64,000 bases of DNA from Hemerocallis citrina (taxonomy: Eukaryota > Streptophyta > Magnoliopsida > Asparagales > Asphodelaceae). The translations under genes and the position numbers were made by a program. Positions 23,001 through 33,232 of this stretch are shown here, one piece after another. The stretch covers positions 1,704,501 to 1,768,500 of the forward strand of contig CM030360.1 in assembly GCA_017893485.1 (NCBI GenBank). Reading direction: 5' to 3'. Position 1 is the stretch's first letter, and each line of letters opens with the position of its first letter. The notes under the pieces are model-generated. The model made no database searches. It was given only the letters and a program-made list of their open reading frames with translations, and was not told where the DNA came from.

Positions 23001-23494
23001 CAATCCCCTTTGCAATTTCCGTGTTAAAGAGCTACTTTCGGATATTCCATGAAAGTTTGACAATTTGGGTTATTTTTGGGAAGTCTGTCTATTTGACAAA
23101 CTAGAGTCCATTGTATTAGATAAACAATATCAAGTTGATGCATCTCTAACAAATATGTTGATAAACTTAGCAATTTTGAAGTGCAGGATGTGAACATACT
23201 GAATATATCAAACAGGTGCCTCTTTGAAAAAAATGTATTTTATTGTCATCACTCTTACGTGTTATAACATGCGACAATATCTCCTCTCCTCGTGCACTAG
23301 ACATAAGAAGAATTAAATGAAACATACAATATCTCCTCTCCTCGTGCACTAGACATAAGAAGAATTAAATGAAACATATTTACAATTTCGCAAGAATGAG
23401 TATATTCTGGATTCCGACCGTGTTGCTTCTCACAGATGGATGTATGGTAGTTTACGGACATTATCTTTTTACGCAACAGATCAATCCCATTTCC
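23001..23494. other. Invertase 3' flank
   Basis: AT-rich, includes the 3' UTR of the - strand invertase and a 52-bp tandem duplication. No gene seen. Confidence 0.5.
23274..23377. repeat. Perfect 52-bp tandem duplication
   Basis: Two identical adjacent copies (23274-23325 and 23326-23377), each beginning ACAATATCTCCTCTCC and ending GAAACAT. No mismatch by eye, so the duplication is recent or the assembly duplicated it. It lies just downstream of the invertase stop codon. Confidence 0.95.
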
Positions 23495-26400
23495 TCATAC
23501 GATATATGTCTTCTTCAATGGCTTCCGACCTCTTTTCTTCCCAGGACTGGAATCGAACATGATACTAAAGGCATGTATGATCTCTGCATCTTCCTCGTTC
23601 CACAAAATATTAGCAGCCTCTGGCTTGGCAAGCAGTTGCTTTGCCACCAAAAACCCTGCAATTGACCATGTTTGGTATAAACGAGCTTGCTTTCCAATGA
23701 AACGTCCACTTTTGGTATCATAATATTCAGGCCATTTATCCTTTGCTAATCGTCTCTCTGCAACCTCTACTGCTCTTGCAGCGATCTCTGGTCTGTTCAT
23801 CTTTATGCATGCAACAGTGAGCTGAAAGAAACAAGATGCAAAAACATCAAATTTTGGAGAATTATGTGCAGGAATTATAAAGAGAATTAGCCATTTCAGA
23901 TCCTAGAAATACTTGCTCAAATACAGTGTACGTATGTATGTATGTGTGTGTGTATATGTATGCTACTGATTCGTGAAAGAACCCCATCACATGGATTCCC
24001 CAAGATCTCGGTAACCAAATTACAGGTTTATTTTTTTGAGAGAAAAAAAATGCTTGTCAAAAAGCCTAGCATTTCATCAACAAGAAAATAATATTATATT
24101 CCAACATACGGTACAAAGATACAAACAAAAGCCAAATAAGTATGCACAAGAACCTGAATTCAAGTACAAGAAATTATCCTGCAAATAAGATGTTACGATG
24201 GTGGTTTAAATAGGGTAGCCATTAGAGATTATTTTATTCATGCACCTGTAATTTGTGTTCCAGCTACAGCTAAAAGTCTGCGCAGTTATTTTATAAATAT
24301 TCTGACAATAGAGAGTTCAAACTCCATAATAAATTATGCTTCCATGGCTCTCATCATGAATCATAAGATAAGAATATGCTATAGTTGGGGGAAACAGATA
24401 TGGAAATTGAGTAGACTGACCTGCCAGAGAAGCGTAGGCCAAGAACCTCCATTGTGGTATGACCATGGTCTGCAAAAAGCACATGCAAGAGTAAAGAAAC
24501 TTATAACGAGTGTTAACGAAGAAGTAAAGGAAGATTAAGAGTCTGCAGATTTACGTGTTTTTTGGATCACTGCCGGTGATGATTCGCCACTCCTGACCCT
24601 CAAGAGCAGGATAACAAATTTTGAAAGGCATATCTCCCACTAGATCAGACCATTTAGACTCCACAAGATCCAAAATTGCATGCGATTGCTGTGTAGTTGC
24701 CAAACTGTTTACTATAGACCACAGGTTTCCTAGTGAAAAGAAACGGAAGTCCATGTGAGCAGGCTGCAGATTTCCTATGAAGTAGCCTCCTTTATCTGGC
24801 ATCCACTCCACAAGCCATGGCGAAATCTGGTCAGGGTAAATGTTGAACTTGTTGACTGCATCATAAGAATACTCCTCAGTTTTGTAGCGGTATATCTCAT
24901 TGAGCTTTTTCATGTCGATCCAATAATATTCCCTTATATGGAAAGATAAAGCTAGGAGGCGGTTATTTAGAGCTCGGATAAGATCAGCTGAACCGTCTTC
25001 AGGTGCAAGCATCTCACGGGCACATAAAAGTGCTGAGTAAAAGAGTGCCTGCAGTACCAGGTGACAACTTGTTTATAAGCATAAAACATTCAATAGTATT
25101 ACCGATCTCCAATCATAAAGTACAGTCCCAGAGATTTGAACTAAAAGGCTTTGCTGTCGTATTAGTACAGATTTTCATAGTATCCAAAGGCTTTGTTGTC
25201 GAATTGGAACATGATTTAATAGCATCCAAAGGCTTTGTTCTCATATTAGTATCTATTCTGATCATCCATAAAAGTTCACAGGCGGACACCCAATATTGGA
25301 CACTGTTACTGATTTTCTCATCGTAACAGAAAAACCATTAAAAAATTCTTCTCTGAGAAATAAAGTATAAAGACTGGCAACCAAGCAAACTACTTCCTTA
25401 AAAGAAGACAAATTCGTATGTGGGAAAGGATCAGAAGAGCTGTTGTATACAAAATTTAAACCCAGTAACATATAATCAGGCGAATAAAATGATCAAGGTA
25501 CTCATGAATATCTGTATCTGGTTGGAGAATTTATTAATAAGAATGCCCATAATGATAGTTGTGTAAAATGTATGAAGCACATGGTTTTGGTAAAACCTTG
25601 ATCATATGAAAACAATATCGGTTTGGTCCAGAAGGTGACTCAAAAGTAAATAGCCTGTTGTTAATGGTATTGACAGACATAATATCCCCATGTAAATAAG
25701 AATAGAATTTTATACTAAACACTTTAAATTAGAATTGTCAAGAGGATGTCCATGAATAATATCTCAATTGAAGTCCTACCTGAATTTCAAGAGGATGTCC
25801 GTGAATTCCCATGCGACGGTCTATCATGCATGAACCATCTGTCACTAGTAATGTTGGAAACATATCAAAACCATCAGCAAGGCAAAGCTTTAAAATCATC
25901 TTAATCCCTGTTTGGACATCAATTCTCTCCTGAACTGTGAGATCCCCAGAACATTTTCCATACGCCCGTAATAGTATAATCCACCATAATCCTGCGAATA
26001 TAATGAATTGTAAGGAGGAGTAAGGAAGAAGTCCAAGAAAAGTTGAAGTTGAAAAGACTCAGGCAAAGAAATTTTAAGCAAAGTAAAAAAAGATGAATAT
26101 ATATATATTTTTAACTTACCTGAATCAACTGGTGCTACACGACCTATTGCAGATTCTCCAAAGTCAGGATCCAACACTTCCTCAGTTGCAGTCTCATCAC
26201 CATCTAGCGGAATCGTTCTGACCTTAAAGCTGGCAGGCATCAGACCTTGACCTGGACTATGACAGTCCATGGTTTTCTCCCAACTCTATCAAAATTCAAG
26301 AAAAGTCGCACAAAGAAGAGAATAATAATATTAATGTCTAAGATCCATGATCAAGGATATACTATGATGTAGCTTCTAATCCACTGTATGTCCACATCTT

Positions 26401-28369
26401 AAGATTACATCGTATATTACATGCCAAGAAGGGTAAAAAGAAAAAAAAAGGCTTCAGTCTTCATGGCTGGCTGAAGTATGTAATAAAACTGTTGTCAAAT
26501 CAGACGAAACCACATTTCTGCTCAATAATGAGCAGGAGATTTAGAAATTAAACCTTGTGATAGGTTAGAGCATCTGTAGTCGTTGAAGATGAAAATATGG
26601 ATATATGGATAAATGGAAATAAGAATCGAACTTTTGCTGCACTCGTTAAAAGCTATTTTTTAGCTTTCTATCGTAAAATAAGAAGCGCCGGAGAGGGGGG
26701 GAAAAAAACACTTAATTTTGTGGGACGGCACTCGAAGTGCCGTCCGATCGTAAAAAAAATAAAATAATAATAATAATACAAGGAGCGACGGCACATGAAG
26801 TGCCGTCGGAGCCAAAGAAAAAAAAATGAGCTGGAGAAGGGATGGACGGCACATGAAGTGCCGTCCAACAGGGAAGGGATTTATTTGTGTTGGGTTTTTT
26901 AAATTGTTTTTTGGGTTTTTTAATTGCAAAAATTACTTTATTTTTCAACGGACGGCACATGAAGTGCCGTCCAACTGGGAAGGGATTTATTTGTGTTGGG
27001 TTTTTTAAATTGTTTTTTGGGTTTTTTAATTGCAAAAATTACTTTATTTTTCAACGGACGGCACTTCCGATGCGGAAAAATTTATTTTGTTGGGTGCGAC
27101 GGCACTCGAAGTGCCGTCGCTCAAATATGGATAATTCTCAAATCGATTCTCATTTATAGCACACGACTGTAACGGTTTATCTATAAAATGGATATTTGGC
27201 AAACGAGTGCAGCACGTTCTTCAGCCAAATATCCATTTTATCGATATTTGACAAACGACTACATATGCTCTTAAAAGGTCATAATAAGTCACTAAACTGC
27301 CCCCAAATGGAATACGTGGGGATCAAGACCGTTCATAATATGGATACACGGCCGGCCCCCACCTTGAGGCCCCTATATTTTTTGTAATTTTAGGGGGCTC
27401 CCAAATTTGTATTCCCTTTGTAAATATATGCAGGTATTTTGCGCATAAAAAAATTATATTGTTATTAGGGGCCCCCTAAAAATAATTATTTGGGTCTTTC
27501 GCCTGAAGCCCCAGGAACTCAGGGGTTGTATGGATACATACATGTATGGATGAAAACGTAGGTACGTTCATGAGGTTTAGTGATTTCAAACATTACGAGT
27601 GAATAATAGTTAGTTAAATATAGAAGAGTTTAGTTAGTTTATGAATAACAGAACATATGTGATTGAAATGAATGTGGGAGTAAATAGTAGTAGGTACCTG
27701 CAATTGAAGAGTGTGAAGAATAAAGTTGCGGACAATGTCATAGTCTCCCTTCAAAAGAAAAGCAATCCCAGAAGGTATGAAGTCCCGAATGAAGACATGA
27801 TCGTAGTTGAGAGTATTTCCATCAGTCGGGTCCTTGGCAGCTATTGTCCCTACAGGACTAGCGCAATAATAAACCATAGATTCCTCTAAAAGCCTCCAAG
27901 CATCATCTTCAACTTCGGCCGAGTAACTTTTCTTCTTCTTCTTCATCATCATCATCTTATCCTTTGATGCTTCATCATCATCTCCATTATTATTATTATT
28001 ATTTCCAATAACCACCTCATCAAAAAACTGACTCTGACTTTTAGTAGTTGCATCTTTAATCCAACCTCCTCCACCATTGTCCTCACCTGTTTTCCCCTCA
28101 TTCCACTCACACTTACACTTACACTTGATCCTCAAACAACAAGCCGCCGCCGCAGCGGAGGAGGATAGTCTTGAAAATGGCAGCGCTGCTGCTTTCATCA
28201 TGTAAACGGAGGAACATCTTTTCTTCTTCTTAGATCTTGTATGACCTTTAAATGGCCAACTGCAGCTGCTGCTGCAACTGCTGCTGGTGGTGGTGGTGGC
28301 GGCGAATAGATGGCGGCTGGATGTGGCTCCACAAACAGCTTCAAGTATTGATAAATCACAAACTCCCAT
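23495..28369 (-). CDS. INVE: Alkaline/neutral invertase, plastid INV-E type (6 coding exons)
   Basis: Glycoside hydrolase family 100 enzyme splitting sucrose to glucose and fructose. Coding exons on the - strand: 28369-27698, 26285-26120, 25991-25780, 25048-24555, 24469-24421 and 23821-23495. All borders are GT-AG, and the total is 1920 nt, 639 residues. The first 120 or so residues are Ser/Ala/Lys-rich and variable, as in a plastid transit peptide, with low-complexity runs (Thr, Ser, Asn, Met-Lys). The catalytic domain follows, with [72 protein letters not shown] (the codon for T spans a splice) and KWPEYYDTK. The ending YIV and the overall text fit the chloroplast INV-E clade rather than cytosolic forms. 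It appears intact. Subcellular location is inferred from the clade and N-terminus. Confidence 0.93.
26568..27270. mobile_element. Tourist-like MITE with internal palindromes
   Basis: 703-bp element with imperfect terminal inverted repeats (GAGCATCTGTAGTCGTT left; GAGCATATGTAGTCGTT as the reverse complement of the right end). It is flanked by TTA on both sides (26565-26567 and 27271-27273), as for PIF/Harbinger-derived Tourist elements. Inside are five short palindromes, one half palindrome and a 106-bp tandem duplication. There is no transposase, so it is non-autonomous. Confidence 0.82.
26723..27119. repeat. Series of five 23-nt palindromes plus one half copy
   Basis: Palindromes at 26723-26745, 26786-26808, 26844-26866, 26950-26972 and 27097-27119. 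Each has arms of the type GACGGCAC / GTGCCGTC around a short centre (TCGA or ATGA). The outermost pair is G-C in copies 1, 3 and 4 and C-G in copies 2 and 5. A half copy starts at 27056. Copies 3, 4 and the half copy are spaced exactly 106 bp apart because that unit is tandemly repeated. Confidence 0.93.
27348..27529. mobile_element. hAT-like MITE
   Basis: 182-bp element flanked by the 8-bp direct repeat ATGGATAC (27340-27347 and 27530-27537), the target duplication size of hAT elements. The ends are GC-rich (ACGGCCGGCCCCC and CTCAGGGGTTGT) and only imperfectly inverted. Internal GAGGCCCC / GGGGCCCC blocks also face each other. No coding capacity. Confidence 0.7.
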
Positions 28370-28920
28370 TTTCTTGGAATCGATTCGAATCGAATCGTTG
28401 ATTGCTAACCCTAATCAATCAATAAAGCAAAATAAAAGAAGATTTAATACAAACCCTAACCCTAATCTGATCTATATAGATAAGGAGATGGAAAATGAAG
28501 GAAGGAAGAAACATATCATACCTTGAAATCTAATTAAGATTAGGATTAGGATAAGAGATGAAAGCAGAGTGGTGTGCTTGCTTTATTTTTCGTTTTGAAA
28601 TACTACTACAACTCTTCTCTTTGGGGACTCGTATCTTGTTTTCAATTTTCTTACAAAATTAAAATGAATTGAAATTATTTTTTTTTAAATTAAGAGAGAG
28701 AGAGAGAGCGAGAGAGAGGAAAGTTAAAGTAAGTTCCACGTCTTTAAAAAAAATTATATATATAAAAATAAATAAATTGTGGTTACGGGCAAAGAGAGAG
28801 ATAGAAGAAAGTTAAAGTAAGTTCCACGTCACGGGCTTCATTCTCGACCTCTCGCTTCCTCTAGCGGCGGCCCACGACTCATAAAAGTTGATCATAGAAG
28901 CACAATTGGAGTACAAATTA
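28370..28920 (-). promoter_or_regulatory. Invertase 5' UTR and promoter
   Basis: Upstream of ATG 28369. A probable 5' UTR intron lies at 28411-28521 (- strand donor CAAG|GTATGA, acceptor GATTAG). Further out are a purine-rich GA repeat (28693-28719) and two copies of AAGTTAAAGTAAGTTCCACG followed by TC, at about 28718-28742 and 28807-28830. On the gene's strand both copies contain GACGTGG, an ACGT-core element resembling a G-box or ABRE. Light or ABA control is only suggested by this. Confidence 0.5.
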
Positions 28921-28955
28921 GAGCATCCACAGTCGTTATTGATTAAAAAATGCAT
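28921..28955. mobile_element. End of a Tourist-like MITE
   Basis: GAGCATCCACAGTCGTT preceded by TTA (28918-28920) closely matches the terminal repeat of the element at 26568. The other end is not seen; the LINE at 28957 begins about 35 bp inside it. Confidence 0.5.
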
Positions 28956-29220
28956 TTTTTTTTAGGTAAAAGGTAGAATAACACCACCCTGTTTCATTAA
29001 TAAGAAATTAATAAAATATCCCAATGTACCGGGGAGATACAAAAGAACAGTGCAGGAAATAAAGTACAGTGCAGGAAATAAAACATAACCCCCCAACAAA
29101 ACCCTGGGGGGTGGGTCTAATCCTCCATACATCAAACCAACAAAAGTACAGTAGGAAAAATACAAATTAGCAGAGACTGCAGCTGGTGAGACTCTGATGA
29201 GTATGGATAGCACCAACCTC

Positions 29221-32200
29221 TCAGTCCAGTGTCGGTCCAAACTCTACCTCCTCGTCATCAAATTCCTCCACCTGGAAGACTCTGGCAATCCTCCATCTCG
29301 CTCCTGTGGCAGCAACTGTAGCCCAAAAGAAAATAAGATGCATGATATGAGTAAGGTTAACAGAAATACTATTAAATGAAGCACGAAAATAAAAATTATT
29401 TCTGTCTAGCCATAACACCCATATAGTTGTCGCAATGGCAATGTACCACGCATCCTTCATTTCATGACGAACCGAGGCAAATTTGGGGCCAATCCACAAA
29501 TCCTAATATTTACTGGGGTAGTCACTTGTTCCTAGGGCTCGTAATACCTCTACCATAGTCGCCTTACTCCTTGGGCAGTGGATAAAAAGGTGATTCAAAT
29601 TCTCCGTATGCATGTTGCAGAATCCACAGTCGGTCGCAATCTGGGGTTGTCTTTTGGCCAAGTTTTCTCTGGTGAGGATTGCATTATTGAACACTAGCCA
29701 GAGGAAGACTCTGACTTTAAGTGGTGTTTTTGCCTTCCATAATACCTTTGCCCAACTAGGTCTGCATCCCCGATAGTGAATTCGATGATACAGGGATCTG
29801 ACCGTAAAAGCTCCCTTGGGTTCAAGTCCCCATCGCATCTGGTCTGGGCCTTGGGCACACATCATCCCGGTCCGTGTAATGTGTGTTTGCAATTCGAGCA
29901 GTTGCTGATGTAATCCTGGGGTAAGAGTTCCTCTGAACGACGGCCTCCAATTTTCCCTCTTCCAAGTCTCAGCCACAGATATATTGGGTCGACTCGTTTT
30001 TTCATACAGCTCTGGGAAAGTTTCATTCAGTGTATGGGCACCACACCATTTGTCCCACCAAAATCTGGTGGACCGTCCATTACCAATAGTTGACGTAACT
30101 GCTTAATTGAACGGTCCGCTTACTTTGGTAATTCCTTTCCAGAATTGCGAAACTCTAGACCCTACTCGGAAGCCCAGACTTCTCGTACCTTTTTCCCGAA
30201 GGTATGGTTGAATGAAATCCTGCCATCCTTCCCCGCTGTGGTAAAAAACCTTCCACCACCATTTTCCCAAAAGGGAAAGGTTCATATCTCTAATGTCGAT
30301 GATGCCTAGCCCTCCATGCTTCTTCTTCATGCAAGCAATACTCCATTTGATCAGGTGGTAAGCTCCCCTATTCGAATATGCCCCTTTCCAAAGAAATCTT
30401 TTTCGGATTCGGTCAATCCTTTGGATAACCCACTTAGGAAGCTCAAAAAATGACATGTAGTAAATGGACAGATTAGACAATACTGAGTTAATGAGTACCA
30501 CTCTGCCTCCTAGTGAAAGCGATTTTCCTTTCCAGCCAGATAGTCTGTCCTCCACCCTGTCTATTATAGGCAGCCAGTCTGACTTAGTGAGTTTCCCTGG
30601 TCTGAGTGGGAGCCCTCAGTATTTGATTGGAAACTCATTCCTCATACAGTTTAGTATGGTGGCATGTTCCCGCGCTTCTTCATCGGAGAGTGTAATGGGA
30701 ATCAGTGCACTCTTGTGAAAATTTATCCTGAGACCTGACCAGGTTTCAAAACAGTAGAAGGCCCCTTTAAAGCAGACTGTTTCTGATCTGGTCCCATTCC
30801 CAAAGAGTAGGGTGTCATCAGCATACTGGAGAATCGTGCACCCTTGATTAGAGGTGCTGCTAGCCATGGGCGTTATCCAACATTTTCTCCGATAATTTTC
30901 TAGCATTCCCCTTAGCACATCTGCAACAATAGTGAATAGAAGTGGGGATAACGGATCCCCTTGCCGGAGTCCCTTCTTGCAAGGAAATGACGGACCTGGC
31001 CTCCCATTCACCGATATTGCCGTTTTACTAGTATGTAAACACTGTTTGATCCATCTTACCCATTTGTCCCCGAATTCTCTCCCTCTGAGAGCTTCCAGCA
31101 AACACTCCCAGTCGACAGAGTCGTATGCCTTCTCAAAATCCAGTTTTAGGAGGAAGTTCTTAGAATTGCTCGTATGGCAGTGGTGGATAACTTGTTCAGC
31201 AGTGGCCACACAATCTAGGATACATCTGCCCTTGATGAAGCCCGTTTGGGCTTTGCTGATTATACTATCCATTATACTTCCCAGGCGGATGGCCAGGACC
31301 TTTGTGATGATCTTCACCGAGCAATTTATGAGGCTAATCGGTCTAAAATCCCCCACGCGCTTAGACTCCTCCCGTTTGGGTGTCAGGACAACTTTTGCAA
31401 AATTGAACATGCCCAATCTGAGATTGTTGTGGAAAAATTCCTCCATCAGTGCCATAATGTCCCCTTTAATTTCTTCCCAGAACACTTGGAAGAACATCAT
31501 TGGAAAGCCGTCGGGCCCAGGTGACTTGTCTGCTCCCATTTGGTTGATGGCCTTTTTCACTTTCATTTCCGAAAAAGGTGCTTCCAAATTGGAAAAATTT
31601 TGCGCTGAAATGTTCTGGTATGCCTGCCAGTAATCCTCCCTCAATGGGATCCTGAAATCATTCTTTCTTCCAAAGAGGCTCTTGTAGTAATTTTGAAAGG
31701 TTGTGGAAATCATATTTTCGTCTTGCGATGTTTTCGTATCCGTCTGTATTGATAGGACGAGATTGGATCTACGTCTTGCGCTTGCCACTCGGTTGAAGTA
31801 GGCCGTATTCGTATCTCCCTCTTTGAGCCACGAAATCCTTGACCTTTGTTGCCATTTGATCTCTTCGAACTTATAAAGATTGGCAATATTTTCCGGAGCT
31901 CTAGTAGCCTGTTTCTTTCTTCTTGTGACAAGACTCTCGCCTCTTCCATCCTTTCTAGCTCATCAATTCCTTCCAAAAAGGAATCTTTTGCATGCCAGAT
32001 AGTCGAGAATCTAGACCGATTCCATCTGCGCAGCCGCTTTCTCAATCTGCAGATTTTTCATACCATCGGGATGCAGTGTCCTTGTCAGCAGTTGGGACCG
32101 CCCAATTTTCCATCACCATGTGGTGAAATCCCTAAATTTCCAGCCAGGCCTTCTCAAATCTGACTTTCTGTGGCCTCTGAGCTTCGCGTACCCCTACATC

Positions 32201-32884
32201 GAGTATGATCGGGGTATGATCTGACGTGGGTCTAGGAATCGATCTATCTGTAGCTAATGGAAATTTAGCTTTTCACTCTATCGATACTAGTATCCTGTCC
32301 AACTTGGCCATAACCGGAGCCGCTTGCATATTAGACCATGTGAATAGTCTGTCATTAATTGGGATATCGATCAGTTCTAGTTCCGTTATCACCCTATTGA
32401 ACTCCTCTCTGTGTCTATCGCTGGAGCCTCTTCCCTTGTGCTTGAAAGTAAATATGGTGATGTTGAAATCCCCCTCAACAATCCAAGCTCCCGACCAACG
32501 ATGTCGAATATCGACAAGCTCTTGCCAAAAGGCATCTCGATCTGTAGCCACATTCGGCCCATAAACGACAGTCACCGTCTGCACCCAATCATCGGACCGT
32601 CGTTTCAGTCGGGTAGTCAGGGAGAACATTCCACTGTATACTTCGGTGCAAGTGAGAATATCCGAGTTGAACCCAATAGTGATCCCTCCTGAGGCTCCTG
32701 CTGATGGGCATAACACCCATTCCTTGATTCTGTTACCCCCAATTCTTTTGAGTTTGAGCCCGTGCTGAAGTTTGGTCTCCTGCAACCCTACCACTTTCGC
32801 CTTGGAATTGCTAATGACGTCCCTAACCATCTCTCTCTTCCCCCTATCCTCCAGCCCCCTAACATTCTAGAATAGTGTATTCAT
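29221..32884 (-). pseudogene. LINE ORF2 (second family), inactivated
   Basis: Endonuclease/reverse transcriptase pseudogene. The start ATG at 32884 is followed five codons later by a TAG where this family has Trp. The endonuclease part (to about 32273) keeps GLQETKLQ and VEGDFNIT. The frame then shifts twice before the RT part (31788-30616), which retains KLDFEKAYDSVDW, GLRQGDPLSPLL and LQYADDTLLF. The C-terminal part (30555-29221) keeps the frame but has stops near 30616-30555, 30103 and 29500. It ends with the zinc-binding motif CGFCNMHTENLNHLFIHC. Confidence 0.88.
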
Positions 32885-33232
32885 TGGGGGACTGTGTCAG
32901 GAGGGATCGTTGGTGTGGGTGTGGGGCCGGCTTCATCATCGGGGATGTCTGTCTACCCAGCGCTATCTCCTAGGGCGTTCTCATAACAAGCCTTAACCCT
33001 TTCCGTTTTCCAACCCCTAATTTTATTGAGTAGTAATGCATTACTCTCTATGTCACACACCTCTAACCCACATGTTTTAGCTAGGAAACAAAATTTCAGA
33101 GTCTGACATAAAATTTAATACAGTAGCTAAAAAACTTCTCGTACCTCCGTTGTCGAATTTTGCAGCTTTGGCTGCCGCCGCTACTTCGAGATAGTCATCT
33201 AAGGACTCCACACGAGCCCTCTTGGGCGATTG

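Larger units (their letters stand above)
26286..27697 (-). other. Invertase intron 1, carrying two MITEs
   Basis: 1412-bp intron between donor CAG|GTACCT and acceptor TTGATAG. Two inserted elements, 26568-27270 and 27348-27529, make up more than half of it. Confidence 0.9.

Noticed and set aside
26723..27119. CRISPR array reading of the spaced palindromes
   Set aside because: The element has MITE ends with TTA duplications, spacing is irregular apart from a 106-bp duplication, and it lies in a plant gene intron.
27200..27240. ATATCCATTTTAT repeat near the right end of the Tourist-like MITE as a separate element
   Set aside because: It is part of the subterminal inverted sequence of the same MITE.
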